Assembly (NCBI RefSeq): GCF_020150815.1
Contig: NZ_CP083723.1
Location: 3,100,001-3,164,000 of the forward strand
Reading direction: 5' to 3'
DNA length: 64,000 nt
From: Haloprofundus salilacus
GTDB taxonomy: Archaea > Halobacteriota > Halobacteria > Halobacteriales > Haloferacaceae
Shown here: piece after piece, positions 35,004 to 44,551 of the stretch
Position numbering within the stretch: the first letter of the stretch is position 1
How the letters are laid out: the number at the start of each line of letters is the position of its first letter
Notes under the pieces: generated by a model
Database searches by the model: none
Seen by the model: only the letters and a program-made list of their open reading frames with translations
Told to the model about the DNA's origin: nothing
Position numbers and translations under genes: made by a program

Positions 35004-36095
35004 ATGACGGCGCGCGCGCCGCTGGCGACCAGGGACGCCGCGCTCACGCGTCGAATCCTCATGACGCTGGCCCTCGTCGTCGCGCTCGACGCGGCGTTCG
35101 TAGCCGTGGTCGGCTTCCTGCTCGCACCGTGGCTGGCACCGCTAGGTGCGACAGCCGCCGCACTCCTCGGCGTTCGGTCGGTGCCGCCGCTCGTCCGCGC
35201 TGTCGTCGTCGCCGTGCCGGTCGTGGCGCTGTTTCTCTGGCTGCAACTGCGGTACACGCGGCGACAGACGCTCGCGGCCGCCAACGCCCGCGTCGTCGAC
35301 GAGGAGGAGTACACCGACCTGCGCGGCCGAGTGACCCGTCTCTGTTCGCAAGCGAATCTACCGCCGCCGACGCTGGCCGTCGCGGAGACTCCCGTGCCGA
35401 ACAGTTTCACCGTCGGCGGTCTCCGCGAGTCCGTGCTCGTCGTCTCGACCGGGTTGCTGGAATCACTGTCGGAGGAGGAACTCGACGCCGTGATAGCCCA
35501 CGAACTTGCGCACGTGAAGAACCGCGACGCGACGGTGATGACGCTCGCGACGTTCCTCCCGGCGGTGACCAGCGGCGAGTTCTCGCTACTAGAGGGCCTC
35601 ACACCGCGCGGTTGGAGTCGCGGCGCGACGTTCGCAGCGCTCGCCGTCGTCGCCGCCATCCTCTTCGGCCTCTCGACGGCGGACGTCGGCAGCCTCGGTT
35701 CCCTCTCGGGCCTCGTGCTCGTCGCGCTGTTCTCGCTTTTGTTCGGCGGTATTGTTCTCGGCGCGCTCACCGCGCCGGTCGTCTCCTTGGCGGGCCGTCT
35801 CTCCCGCTCGCGGGAGTTCGCCGCCGACGGTGCGGCGGCGCTGCTCACCGGGAACCCGGCGGCGGTGGCGGCGGCGATTCGACGACTGAATTCGGCGGTC
35901 CCCGTCGCTCCCGACCGAGACCTGCGGCGCTCGGCGGGCATCCGCGGCCTCTGTTTCCTCCCGCACGGTTTCGAGACGGGCGACGACGACGGCGGTTCGG
36001 AGGGGTTCTCGCTCACCGTCGAGACGCATCCGGCGGCGACCGAGCGCGTCGCGCGCCTTCGGAAGTTGGCGCGCGAACTGGAAGAACAGAACTGA
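35004..36095 (+). CDS. htpX: HtpX-like M48 membrane metalloprotease
   Basis: A 363-residue M48 protease with two N-terminal helices (~residues 12-75), the zinc motif HELAH (~residues 166-170, in DAVIAHELAHVKNRDAT), two further helices (~residues 185-265) and the downstream ligand region REFAADGAAALLTGNPAAVA. HtpX degrades damaged membrane proteins. Its position, divergent from the DUF4129-DUF58 operon, suggests a role in quality control of the same envelope, by inference only. The following 84-residue gene is separately promoted. Confidence 0.9.
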   Translation: MTARAPLATRDAALTRRILMTLALVVALDAAFVAVVGFLLAPWLAPLGATAAALLGVRSVPPLVRAVVVAVPVVALFLWLQLRYTRRQTLAAANARVVDEEEYTDLRGRVTRLCSQANLPPPTLAVAETPVPNSFTVGGLRESVLVVSTGLLESLSEEELDAVIAHELAHVKNRDATVMTLATFLPAVTSGEFSLLEGLTPRGWSRGATFAALAVVAAILFGLSTADVGSLGSLSGLVLVALFSLLFGGIVLGALTAPVVSLAGRLSRSREFAADGAAALLTGNPAAVAAAIRRLNSAVPVAPDRDLRRSAGIRGLCFLPHGFETGDDDGGSEGFSLTVETHPAATERVARLRKLARELEEQN

Positions 36096-36122
36096 ATCGC
36101 GGACGCTAACCACCAACAACCA

Positions 36123-36127
36123 TATAT
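36123..36127 (+). promoter_or_regulatory. TATA box of the 84-residue membrane protein gene
   Basis: TATAT within accatatatgggc, centred 24 nt before ATG 36149. Confidence 0.6.
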
Positions 36128-36148
36128 GGGCGGTTCCAACGCCCCTGC

Positions 36149-36403
36149 ATGGTTACGATACTCGAATTCGTCAGTCAGCTCATCGTGAGCACGTTCCGAC
36201 TCATCGGGCTGTTCATCACCGACGTGCTGCTCTCGGGAACCGACGTCATCTCCATCGCTTTCCGCGCGGTTTCGATGCTCGCCGGCGGCGCGATGGTCGT
36301 CGGTGCGTCGCTCGCGCTGCTCTACCTCGCCGTCGGCGCGCTGATTCGCGAGTTCGGCGTCAATCTCGCGTCGCCCGGTCGTACGCGCGCCCGGCGAGAC
36401 TGA
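36149..36403 (+). CDS. Small two-helix membrane protein, unknown function
   Basis: An 84-residue protein with two membrane segments (LIVSTFRLIGLFITDVLLSG, then MVVGASLALLYLAVGALI) and a basic C-terminus (SPGRTRARRD). No family recognised. It has its own TATA box. Its last 44 nt overlap the 3' end of the convergent flavin/F420 oxidoreductase gene. Confidence 0.72.
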   Translation: MVTILEFVSQLIVSTFRLIGLFITDVLLSGTDVISIAFRAVSMLAGGAMVVGASLALLYLAVGALIREFGVNLASPGRTRARRD

Positions 36404-37343
36404 CCGCCGATTCGAGCTCCGGACCGAGCGGCGACCCGACGACCACGCTGTCGGCGTGCCGCAACACCTTCTCCATCCGCGCCGTCACCTCGCCGACGGT
36501 GCCGGCCATGCAGAACGCGTCCACCATCGCGGGCGTGACGAGGTCGAACGCCTCCGAGAACTCGCCCGCGCTTATCCTCTCGCCGATGTCTCCGGCTCGC
36601 TTGCGGTCGATACCGTGTCGCTTGAGCACCGGCGGGGCCGCCCCCGCGGCGATGAACGCCACGGGCGGCCGCGCGGCCTCGCGCGCGGACTCTCTGCCCT
36701 TGGCGACGCTTACTGACGCATATGCCGCGAGATCGAACTCGCCGCGGTCGTCCGGACGGTCGGCGAGTCCGTCTTCGACCTGTTCGCGCGCCCACGCGAG
36801 GTCGTCGGGGTGCGAGCCGTTGAACAGCAGGCCGTCGGCGTGCTTGGCGGCCATCTGGCACATGTGCGGCCCCTCGCCGCCGACGTACACCGGGATCTCG
36901 CCCGGCGGGTCGTAGTTCAGGCCGGCGTCGCGCGCCTCGAACGTCCCGTCGTGGTCGACGCGCTCGCCGCCCCAGAGCTTCTGGGCGACTTTGAACGCCT
37001 CGAGTACGGGGCGGAGACCGCGTTCGTCTTCGAGACCCAAGTTCCGCAACGTCGAGGGGTCGCCCGGCCCGATGCCGAACGTCGCGCGGCCGTGGCTAGC
37101 CTCCGCGAGCGTCGCCACCTTCGAGGCGAGCGTGACGGGGTGCGTCTCGAACGGGTTGGCGACGCCTGGACCCAGTCGGACCGACTCGGTCGCGGCGGCC
37201 AGTTGCGAGAGGACGGCGAACGCGTCGCGGTTGTTGTAGTGCGCGGAGACGAACACTGAGTCGAACCCGGTCTCCTCGGCGGCGACGCCGAGGTCGACGA
37301 GTTCCGAGATCGGGTGTTCGGGCGTCAGTTCGATGCCGAGCAT
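36360..37343 (-). CDS. Luciferase-like F420/flavin-dependent oxidoreductase (Mer-like)
   Basis: A 327-residue TIM-barrel enzyme of the luciferase-like family: ELVDLGVAAEETGFDSVFVS, LGPGVANPFETHPVTLASK, FGIGPGDPSTLRNLG, VYVGGEGPHMCQMAAKHADG. It resembles methylenetetrahydromethanopterin reductase (Mer), and haloarchaeal copies are often so labelled, but with no methanogenic pathway the substrate is unclear; F420 is the likely coenzyme. Start at ATG 37341-37343 (MLGIELTPEHP); the long open extension upstream overlaps the divergent gene's promoter. It lies near cofE, supporting F420 use. Confidence 0.85.
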   Translation of the reverse strand: MLGIELTPEHPISELVDLGVAAEETGFDSVFVSAHYNNRDAFAVLSQLAAATESVRLGPGVANPFETHPVTLASKVATLAEASHGRATFGIGPGDPSTLRNLGLEDERGLRPVLEAFKVAQKLWGGERVDHDGTFEARDAGLNYDPPGEIPVYVGGEGPHMCQMAAKHADGLLFNGSHPDDLAWAREQVEDGLADRPDDRGEFDLAAYASVSVAKGRESAREAARPPVAFIAAGAAPPVLKRHGIDRKRAGDIGERISAGEFSEAFDLVTPAMVDAFCMAGTVGEVTARMEKVLRHADSVVVGSPLGPELESAVSLAGRAYDRATRD

Positions 37344-37523
37344 CTCCCTCCTCCTCGTCTCGCTCGTCGCCGTCGATAACAGCGGCGCTTGCGGGGTGTC
37401 GTCATTCGTGTGCGCCGAGGGAGTGCGCGAGTAAAAAGACAGGCCTCCCGTCACGACCTGCCTCGGTCTCCGTTTTTGGGTTCTTCATCCCATCGTCCAG
37501 CGCGAAGCGCCGCCACGCGAACG

Positions 37524-37528
37524 TTTTT
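37524..37528 (+). promoter_or_regulatory. T-run core promoter of the aminotransferase gene
   Basis: CGAACGTTTTTGC, with the T-run centred 27 nt before ATG 37553. The same string recurs at 52417-52428 before the MBL hydrolase gene. Confidence 0.55.
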
Positions 37529-37552
37529 GCTGCGGTGGTCGTTCTGGCGACT

Positions 37553-38707
37553 ATGAGAGGACCAACCGAGCGCGTCCGGTCCGTCGACCGCTCGAGCATC
37601 CGCGTGATGTTCGACCTTGCGGAGGCGACCGACCGCGACCTCGTCCGCCTCGAAGTGGGCGAACCCGACTTCGACACGCCCGAACACGTCGTCGACGCCG
37701 CCGCCGAGGCCGCCCACGCGGGGGAGACGCACTACACATCGAACGCCGGGATGCCGGCACTCCGCGAGGCCGTCGGCGAGACAATGGCCGACCGCTACGA
37801 CGTTCAAGTCGCCTCCGACGACGTGGTCGTCACCAACGGCGGGATGGAGGCACTCTTGCTCGCCGTGCTCTCGACCGTCGGTCCCGGCGAGGAACTGCTC
37901 ATCCCTTCGCCGGGGTGGCCGAACTACTGGGCGCAGGCACGACTCGCCGACGGCATCCCCGTCGAGGTGCCGATGCCCGCCGACGAGGGGTATCCGCTCG
38001 ACGTCGACCGCGTCCGCGACGCGCTGAACGAGAACACCGCGGCGGTGATGCTCTGTTCGCCCTCGAACCCCACGGGCAGAATCTACGACGAGGACGCCGT
38101 CCGCGAGGTCGTCGCCGCCGCCGCCGAGCACGACGCGTACGTCATCGCCGACGAGGTGTACGGCGCGCTCTCGTACGACCGCGACCTGACGGGCATCGCG
38201 GCGCTCACCGGTCACCCCGACCACGTGCTGACGGTGAACTCGTGTTCGAAGACGTACGCGATGACCGGGTGGCGCGTCGGGTGGCTCTGCGGGCCGACCG
38301 AGATAATCGACGAGGTGACCAAGGTTCACGAGAGCACGACCTCCTGTGCCTCTAGCGTCGCCCAGCACGCCGCGCTCGCGGCGCTCACCGGGCCCCAAGA
38401 GCCCGTCGAGGCGATGCACGACGCGTTCCGCGAGCGCCGCAACTACGTCGTCGACCGCGTCGCCGACATCGACGGCCTCTCCTGCCCGCGACCGCAGGGG
38501 GCGTTCTACGCCTTCCTCGACATCGACCTCCCTGGTTCGAGCCTCGACATCGCCAAGGAACTGCTGACGGAGTACGGCGTCGTCCTCGCGCCCGGCGACG
38601 GCTTCGGCGACGCGGGCGCGGGGAAGCTACGGCTCAGTTTCGCGAACAACGTCAACCGACTCGAAACCGGTTTCGATCGTCTCGAGCGCGCGCTCGAGGA
38701 GAGTTGA
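37553..38707 (+). CDS. PLP-dependent class I aminotransferase
   Basis: A 384-residue fold type I aminotransferase. The PLP lysine lies in NSCSKTYAMTGWRVGWLCG (~residue 233), the substrate carboxylate and cofactor regions in LCSPSNPTGRIYDEDAV and ADEVYGALSYDR, and the C-terminal Arg region in KLRLSFANN. This is the aspartate/aromatic (AspC/AspB-like) group; the amino donor cannot be deduced. Start at ATG 37553 from the promoter spacing. It is flanked by convergent cofE. Confidence 0.9.
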   Translation: MRGPTERVRSVDRSSIRVMFDLAEATDRDLVRLEVGEPDFDTPEHVVDAAAEAAHAGETHYTSNAGMPALREAVGETMADRYDVQVASDDVVVTNGGMEALLLAVLSTVGPGEELLIPSPGWPNYWAQARLADGIPVEVPMPADEGYPLDVDRVRDALNENTAAVMLCSPSNPTGRIYDEDAVREVVAAAAEHDAYVIADEVYGALSYDRDLTGIAALTGHPDHVLTVNSCSKTYAMTGWRVGWLCGPTEIIDEVTKVHESTTSCASSVAQHAALAALTGPQEPVEAMHDAFRERRNYVVDRVADIDGLSCPRPQGAFYAFLDIDLPGSSLDIAKELLTEYGVVLAPGDGFGDAGAGKLRLSFANNVNRLETGFDRLERALEES

Positions 38708-38737
38708 GTCGTTCCCGTCGTCAGTCACGCTACCCCC

Positions 38738-39496
38738 TTATTTCGACTCGAACTCCCACTCTCTGAGCGCTTGCCGGACGAAGTCACTTTCCACGTCGCG
38801 GAAGTGGGCGTCCGAGCCTGCGTGGTCGCCGAACTCGAACCCGCGGATGACGACGACGGGCGTCCCACCGTCGCCTTCGCCCGCGACGAGGTTCGCCGCC
38901 GCCGCGAGTTCGTCGACGACGTTCTGCACCGTGACGCCGAGTTCGCGGCCGTCGCGGTCGGACTCGCCGCGCCAATCCCGAGATGCGTGCATCCCCGCCC
39001 ACCCGATGGCGACGCCGCGCTGGCCGTGGCGGAACGGTCGCCCGCACGTATCGGTGACGACGACCTGTTTCGCCGGGAGGCCCTCGCGGATGCGCGCCGC
39101 GCTCTCGGAGGGCCGCTTCGGCAAGAGCAGCAGGTCCGCGCCCGCAACGTTCGAGCGGTCGATGCCCGCGTTGACCCCGACATGGCCGAACCGCGACTCG
39201 GTCAAAAGAAACGGCGCTTCCATGATGATCTCGGTGCTCTCCTCCAGCACGGCCTGCGCGAACCGGGGGTCTTTCTCGTCGCCGGAGAGCTCGGCGAGGC
39301 GTGCGGCAATCTCTTTAGCGCGTGGACCCGCCGGAAACTCCGAGAGGTCGGCGAGGCGGCCCTCGGCTTTCGAAACGACGGTGCTGGCGACGCAGACGAC
39401 ATCGTCGGCGTCGAGGTCGACTCGCTCGCGAATCAGCGCCGCGAGGTCGTCGCCCGGCCGAATCTCCGGGAGGTCGGGGACGGCGAACAGTTCCAT
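38738..39496 (-). CDS. cofE: Coenzyme F420-0:L-glutamate ligase
   Basis: A 252-residue CofE: VVCVASTVVSKAEGRLADL, then ILMEAPF-type metal/substrate loop seen as STEIIMEAPFLLTESRFGHV, VNAGIDRSNVAGADLLLLP, and VVVTDTCGRPFRHGQRGVAIG. It adds glutamates to F420-0 with GTP, the last step of F420 synthesis. A box of five A's at 39520-39524 (T-run on the reverse strand) is centred 26 nt before the ATG. The rest of the F420 pathway is not in this window. Confidence 0.93.
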   Translation of the reverse strand: MELFAVPDLPEIRPGDDLAALIRERVDLDADDVVCVASTVVSKAEGRLADLSEFPAGPRAKEIAARLAELSGDEKDPRFAQAVLEESTEIIMEAPFLLTESRFGHVGVNAGIDRSNVAGADLLLLPKRPSESAARIREGLPAKQVVVTDTCGRPFRHGQRGVAIGWAGMHASRDWRGESDRDGRELGVTVQNVVDELAAAANLVAGEGDGGTPVVVIRGFEFGDHAGSDAHFRDVESDFVRQALREWEFESK

Positions 39497-39539
39497 AGCC
39501 AGACGTTGCGGACTGGCGTAAAAAGCGCCGCGCTGCCGG

Positions 39540-40067
39540 TTAATCGAACGCGTACTCCCCGTCGGGGAGGTGCACCGTCTCGTACTCGCCGTCTTCGACT
39601 TCGACGAGGAACATCGTCGGGTGCGAGGCGGGGTCCGCGCCCGTCGCGCTTCCGGGGTTTAGAAGATGGATGCCGTCGATCTCCTCGTCCATCGGTTCGT
39701 GGCTGTGGCCGACGACGCCGACGGCGTCGGCGCCGCCGCGTTCTCGTACTACGTCGGTCACCTCCGCCCTCTCCGCCTCGGCGTCGCCGGTGCTCCCGAC
39801 CGCGTCGCCGTGCGTGACGACGAACGTGACGCCCCCCAACTCCGCGGTGTCGACTTCGGGGAGGTCGAGTTCCGGCGGGTCGGCGTTGCCCGCGACGGCG
39901 GTCACCATCCCGTCCGTGAGCGCGAGGACGGTGTCGTACGCTTCGGTGGAGTCGAAATCACCCGTGTGAAGGGTGTAGTCGGCCGCGACGAGACAGTCTT
40001 GGACCCATTGCGGGAGTTCGCTCGCTCTCGACGGGATGTGCGTGTCGCCGAGTATCGCGACCTGCAT
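39540..40067 (-). CDS. Metallophosphoesterase (YfcE/MJ0936 type)
   Basis: A 175-residue calcineurin-like phosphoesterase with all metal motifs: GDTH (residues 7-10), HTGDFD, GNAD (~residues 60-63), THGDAVG and GHSH (~residues 120-123), then NPGSATG. Phosphodiesterase activity is expected on an unknown substrate. The reverse-strand box ACTTTTGC (40090-40097) is centred 26 nt upstream. It is divergent from the Nudix-IF2B gene with only 58 nt between the starts. Confidence 0.9.
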   Translation of the reverse strand: MQVAILGDTHIPSRASELPQWVQDCLVAADYTLHTGDFDSTEAYDTVLALTDGMVTAVAGNADPPELDLPEVDTAELGGVTFVVTHGDAVGSTGDAEAERAEVTDVVRERGGADAVGVVGHSHEPMDEEIDGIHLLNPGSATGADPASHPTMFLVEVEDGEYETVHLPDGEYAFD

Positions 40068-40125
40068 GGATACGAACCCGACGCCGACCGCAAAAGTCGT
40101 TGTGGCGGTTAGTCAAAGGGAGGGT

Positions 40126-41427
40126 ATGAGCCACGTCGTCACCGTGTTTCTCCGTGAGGGGGCGGAGGTGCTGTTGATTCGCCGCAGCGACGCCGTCGGC
40201 ACCTACTCGGGACTGTGGGGCAGCGTCTCGGGCTACGTCGAAGATGCGCCCGAAGACGCGCTCGCCGACGCTCGGCGAGAACTCCGCGAGGAGACCGGCG
40301 TCGACGACGCGACGTTCGTCCGCGCAGGCGACCCACTCGACGTGGTCGACGGCGAGAACGACCGCGAGTGGACCGTCCACCCCTTCCTCTTCGAGACCGA
40401 CTCACGCGAGGTGACGCCGAACGAGGAACTCGCCGACTGGGAGTGGGTCCAGCCGCCCGCGATGCTCGACCGGCCGACCGTTCCGAACCTGTGGGAGGTG
40501 TACCGCGGCGTCGCGCCCACCGTCGACACCGTTCGCGACGACGAGATCCATGGCGCGGCGTACCTCTCGATTCGTGCGCTCGAAGTGCTGCGCGACAAAG
40601 CAGCGAACGCCGTCCGCGAACGCGGCGGCGAGAGCGACGAATCCGGGGATTGGGACCGCGTCGTCGCCGTCGCCCGCGGTCTCCGCGACGCCCGGCCAGG
40701 GATGGCCGTCGTCCGGAACCGTGTCAATCGAACGATGTTCGAAGCCAACGAGGCGGGCGAGAGCGTCCGCGAGACGGCGGAGTCGGTGATTCGAGACGCG
40801 CTCAACGCGGACGACGAGGCGGCGTCGCACGCGGCGTCGCTGCTCTCGGCGCACGACGCGGACAACGGCGACAGCGGGATCGAGGGCGACGGCCCCGTGG
40901 CGACGCTATCGCGGTCGGGCACCGCGACGGCTGCGCTTTCTGCGGCCGGACGCCCACTGCTCGTCGCCGAGTCGCAACCCGGCGGCGAGGGCGTCGACGC
41001 CGCCGAGGCGTTCGCCGAGGCGGGACTGGACGTGACGCTCACGACCGACGCGGCGCTCGCGCACGTCGCCGCCGAGCGAGACGTTTCGGCCGCGCTGGTC
41101 GGCGCGGACGCGGTGTTCCCCGACGGGAGCGTCGCCAACAAGGCCGGAACGCGGATGGTGGCGCTCGTCGCCAAACAGGAAAAATTCCCGCTGTACGTCG
41201 TCACCGCCGCCGACAAGGTGAGCCCGGACGACGACTTCTCGCCCGAATTGCGGCCCGAGTCGGAACTGTACGACGGGGACGTGTCGCTTTCGGTCGAGAA
41301 TCCGCTGTTCGACCGGACGCCCGCCGACCTCGTCTCGGGCATCGTCACAGAGTCGAGCGTCGTCGACGCCGACGAGGTGGCGAAGCTGGCGGCGGAGCGA
41401 CGCGAGTGGCAGGGGTGGAGCGGGTGA
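40126..41427 (+). CDS. Fusion of Nudix hydrolase and IF2B-like domain
   Basis: A 433-residue two-domain protein. Residues ~1-140 form a Nudix hydrolase with the box GYVEDAPEDALADARRELRE then ETGV (~residues 37-60). Residues ~150-433 match the IF2B/ribose-1,5-bisphosphate isomerase family (AYLSIRALEVLRDKA, LVGADAVFPDGSVANKAGTRM, FPLYVVTAADKVSPD and VSLSVENPLFDRTPADLVSG). The second part may act on a sugar phosphate, so the fusion may couple nucleotide hydrolysis to sugar-phosphate isomerisation. Start at ATG 40126, preceded by the Shine-Dalgarno aagggaggg; a longer frame overlaps the divergent promoter. Confidence 0.9.
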   Translation: MSHVVTVFLREGAEVLLIRRSDAVGTYSGLWGSVSGYVEDAPEDALADARRELREETGVDDATFVRAGDPLDVVDGENDREWTVHPFLFETDSREVTPNEELADWEWVQPPAMLDRPTVPNLWEVYRGVAPTVDTVRDDEIHGAAYLSIRALEVLRDKAANAVRERGGESDESGDWDRVVAVARGLRDARPGMAVVRNRVNRTMFEANEAGESVRETAESVIRDALNADDEAASHAASLLSAHDADNGDSGIEGDGPVATLSRSGTATAALSAAGRPLLVAESQPGGEGVDAAEAFAEAGLDVTLTTDAALAHVAAERDVSAALVGADAVFPDGSVANKAGTRMVALVAKQEKFPLYVVTAADKVSPDDDFSPELRPESELYDGDVSLSVENPLFDRTPADLVSGIVTESSVVDADEVAKLAAERREWQGWSG

Positions 41428-41587
41428 GGGTTCCGGACGAGCGAGGACCGACGGCGCGACGAGGGCGGACCGTGACGGTCAAAACCCCGCCCGGCGTAGC
41501 GTCAACAGGCGACAGTGACGAGGGTTACCCCCACCGAGCCCCTTGTGACGATACCCTCACTCCGAGTCGCCCTCCTTCGATCTGTGA

Positions 41588-42577
<990 letters not shown>

Positions 42578-42606
42578 GCGGCCTTCGCGGCGGAGACGAC
42601 GCGGCG

Positions 42607-42837
42607 TCAGAAGTAGCTGGAGTGACGACCGACCCGCGTCTGCGGGTGGAGTCGTTCCTCTGTCTCAGTCACATCGGTTTCGCCGGCGGTCTCGTACTGT
42701 TCGACGTACGTTCCGACGATGTCGGCGAGGAGGTCCTCGACGGAGCGTCCCTCGCGAGCGGCGATGTTCGCGACTTTCGCGTACTGTTCGTTCGTGAGGT
42801 GCTTCGAGAGCACCGCCTCTGTCTGTGTGGTGGCCAT
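42607..42837 (-). CDS. Ribbon-helix-helix-like small protein
   Basis: A 76-residue protein starting MATTQTEAVLSKHLTNEQYA and continuing with helix KVANIAAREGRSVEDLLADI, the CopG/Arc layout of a possible DNA-binding antitoxin or regulator. The last ~25 residues are an acidic then basic tail. No toxin gene is adjacent. An AT-rich box (reverse GAATTTATG, 42873-42881) lies ~40 nt upstream; an alternative start further upstream is not favoured. Confidence 0.68.
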   Translation of the reverse strand: MATTQTEAVLSKHLTNEQYAKVANIAAREGRSVEDLLADIVGTYVEQYETAGETDVTETEERLHPQTRVGRHSSYF

Positions 42838-42991
42838 GATTCTTACCGGCGCAGTGAGGACAGCACGGAGGAACATAAATTCTGTACGGGTATTTTCCGC
42901 TATATAGAAAGAGTTCCTGCGACGTCTATGGAGTGAGACGGCTCTGTGCCGGCGGCGCAGCGCGCGCGCCGACGTTTCGCTTTCGCAACCG

Positions 42992-43618
42992 CTACTTCAC
43001 GAACTTCAGCAGGTCGTCCCGCTTCGCCTCGTGGAAGTGGAACCGAAGCGCCTCCTTGAGCGGTTCGATGCTACCGCGCTTGGCGCTGATGGGCGCGATG
43101 ACCTCGCCTTCCCACTGCTTCCACGGCGGAAAGAGGCCGAGGCGGTCGCAGAGTTCGTTCAGCCGCTCGTCCCCGTCGTCGACTTTGTCCATCTTGTTCA
43201 CCGCGACGACGACGGGGACGTCGAGTTCGTCGAGAAAGTAGAACATCTCCACGTCGTGCGGAATCTCGTCGTCACTCGTGTGCCGGTCGATGATGTCGAC
43301 GACGCTCTTGCCGTCGACGACGAGGACGGCCGCGAGAATCGAGTCGGCATTCTCCTCGATGTAGCGGACAATGTCCGTCTTTATCTGCTCGCGACGGTCC
43401 TCCTCAACGCCGGACATGAAGCCGAATCCCGGCAGGTCGGTGAACATGAAGCTCTCGGCGGCCCAGTCGAAGTGGTTCGGTTTGCGGGTGACACCGGGCT
43501 TCTTCCCCGTCGAAAAGCCGGTGTGGCCGGTCAACTCGCGCATCAACGTCGACTTCCCGACGTTCGACCGTCCGACGAACACCACCTCGGCGTCGCGGTT
43601 CGGTCGGTTCTCGAACAT
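42992..43618 (-). CDS. engB: Ribosome-biogenesis GTPase EngB
   Basis: A 208-residue GTPase. G1 [12 protein letters not shown] (~residues 15-26), G2 region with [12 protein letters not shown]3 DLPGFGFM, G4 NKMDK (~residues 135-139), and G5 [11 protein letters not shown]. EngB/YihA GTPases act in large-subunit assembly. I start at ATG 43616-43618 (MFENRPNRD), 27 codons inside a longer frame, because a TATA-like ataaac (43643-43648) lies about 27 nt upstream. Confidence 0.92.
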   Translation of the reverse strand: MFENRPNRDAEVVFVGRSNVGKSTLMRELTGHTGFSTGKKPGVTRKPNHFDWAAESFMFTDLPGFGFMSGVEEDRREQIKTDIVRYIEENADSILAAVLVVDGKSVVDIIDRHTSDDEIPHDVEMFYFLDELDVPVVVAVNKMDKVDDGDERLNELCDRLGLFPPWKQWEGEVIAPISAKRGSIEPLKEALRFHFHEAKRDDLLKFVK

Positions 43619-43642
43619 ACCTTCGATACTTCGCTCGGGCGG

Positions 43643-43648
43643 ATAAAC
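43643..43648 (-). promoter_or_regulatory. TATA-like box of engB
   Basis: Reverse strand GTTTAT, centred about 27 nt before ATG 43618; it decides the start. Confidence 0.55.
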
Positions 43649-43746
43649 GCCGCGGGACACGTCTCGTCGCGGATTCGTCTCTGTTCGTTGCGAATTCATC
43701 TCACTCTCGTCGTCTCCGCGTCTGCAGACCGACGGAAGACGGAACG

Positions 43747-43750
43747 TTTT
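43747..43750 (+). promoter_or_regulatory. T-run core promoter of the cyclo-ligase gene
   Basis: GGAACGTTTTGGC with the T-run centred 28 nt before ATG 43777; same form as at 37524 and 52422. Confidence 0.5.
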
Positions 43751-43776
43751 GGCACCGCCGTGCCAACCGTTCGCCG

Positions 43777-44487
43777 ATGGAGAAACAGGAGCTCCGCGAA
43801 CGCGTCTGGACTACCCTCGAAGCCCAGGGCGTCAACCGGTTTCCGTACCCGCCCGAAGGGAGAATCACGAACTTCGCCGGGGCGAGAGACGCCGCCGAGC
43901 GCCTCGCCGACACCGACGAGTGGCGGGCGGCGCAGACGGTGAAAGCCAACCCCGACGCGCCGCAACTGCCCGTCCGGCGGCGGGCGCTCCGCGACGGGAA
44001 AACCGTGTATATGGCCGTACCGCGACTCCGCGACGAGCGACCGTTTCTGAAACTCGACCCGGCGGAGATAGACGACGTCGACGCCGCGACGACCATCTCC
44101 GGATCGGCGAAGTACGGCGTTCCCGTCGCTCCCGACGAGGTTCCCCGCGTCGACTTCATCGTCGCCGGGAGCGTCGCCGTCACCGAAAGCGGTGCGCGCG
44201 TCGGGAAAGGAGAAGGGTACAGCGACCTCGAATTCGCGGTGCTTCGGGAACTCGGCGCCGTCGACGACGAGACGACGGTGGCGACGACGGTCCACGAGTT
44301 GCAGGTCGTCGACGACGCCGAGGTGACGCCCGACGCTCACGACGTGCCGCTGGACCTTGTGGTGACACCCGAGCGGGCCGTCCGGACGGAGACGGCGTGC
44401 GACCGGCCCGCCGGCGTCGACTGGGACGCGCTCGACGCGGAGAAGCTGGCCGAAATTCCGGTGTTGCAGCATCTACACCCGAACTGA
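43777..44487 (+). CDS. 5-formyltetrahydrofolate cyclo-ligase
   Basis: A 236-residue enzyme of the FTHFS/methenyl-THF synthetase family: [60 protein letters not shown], then [20 protein letters not shown] with the ATP-binding Gly/Lys motif, and [20 protein letters not shown]. It turns 5-formyl-THF into 5,10-methenyl-THF with ATP in folate metabolism. Confidence 0.87.
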   Translation: MEKQELRERVWTTLEAQGVNRFPYPPEGRITNFAGARDAAERLADTDEWRAAQTVKANPDAPQLPVRRRALRDGKTVYMAVPRLRDERPFLKLDPAEIDDVDAATTISGSAKYGVPVAPDEVPRVDFIVAGSVAVTESGARVGKGEGYSDLEFAVLRELGAVDDETTVATTVHELQVVDDAEVTPDAHDVPLDLVVTPERAVRTETACDRPAGVDWDALDAEKLAEIPVLQHLHPN

Positions 44488-44551
44488 ACGCGTCGTCTCG
44501 ACGCACGGTTCATCCCTCAGGATATTTCCCCTCTCGCCGTGACAGCTACAT

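Noticed and set aside
42607-42837. Type II toxin-antitoxin module
   Set aside because: The RHH-like protein has no adjacent toxin-like gene; EngB follows on the same strand.
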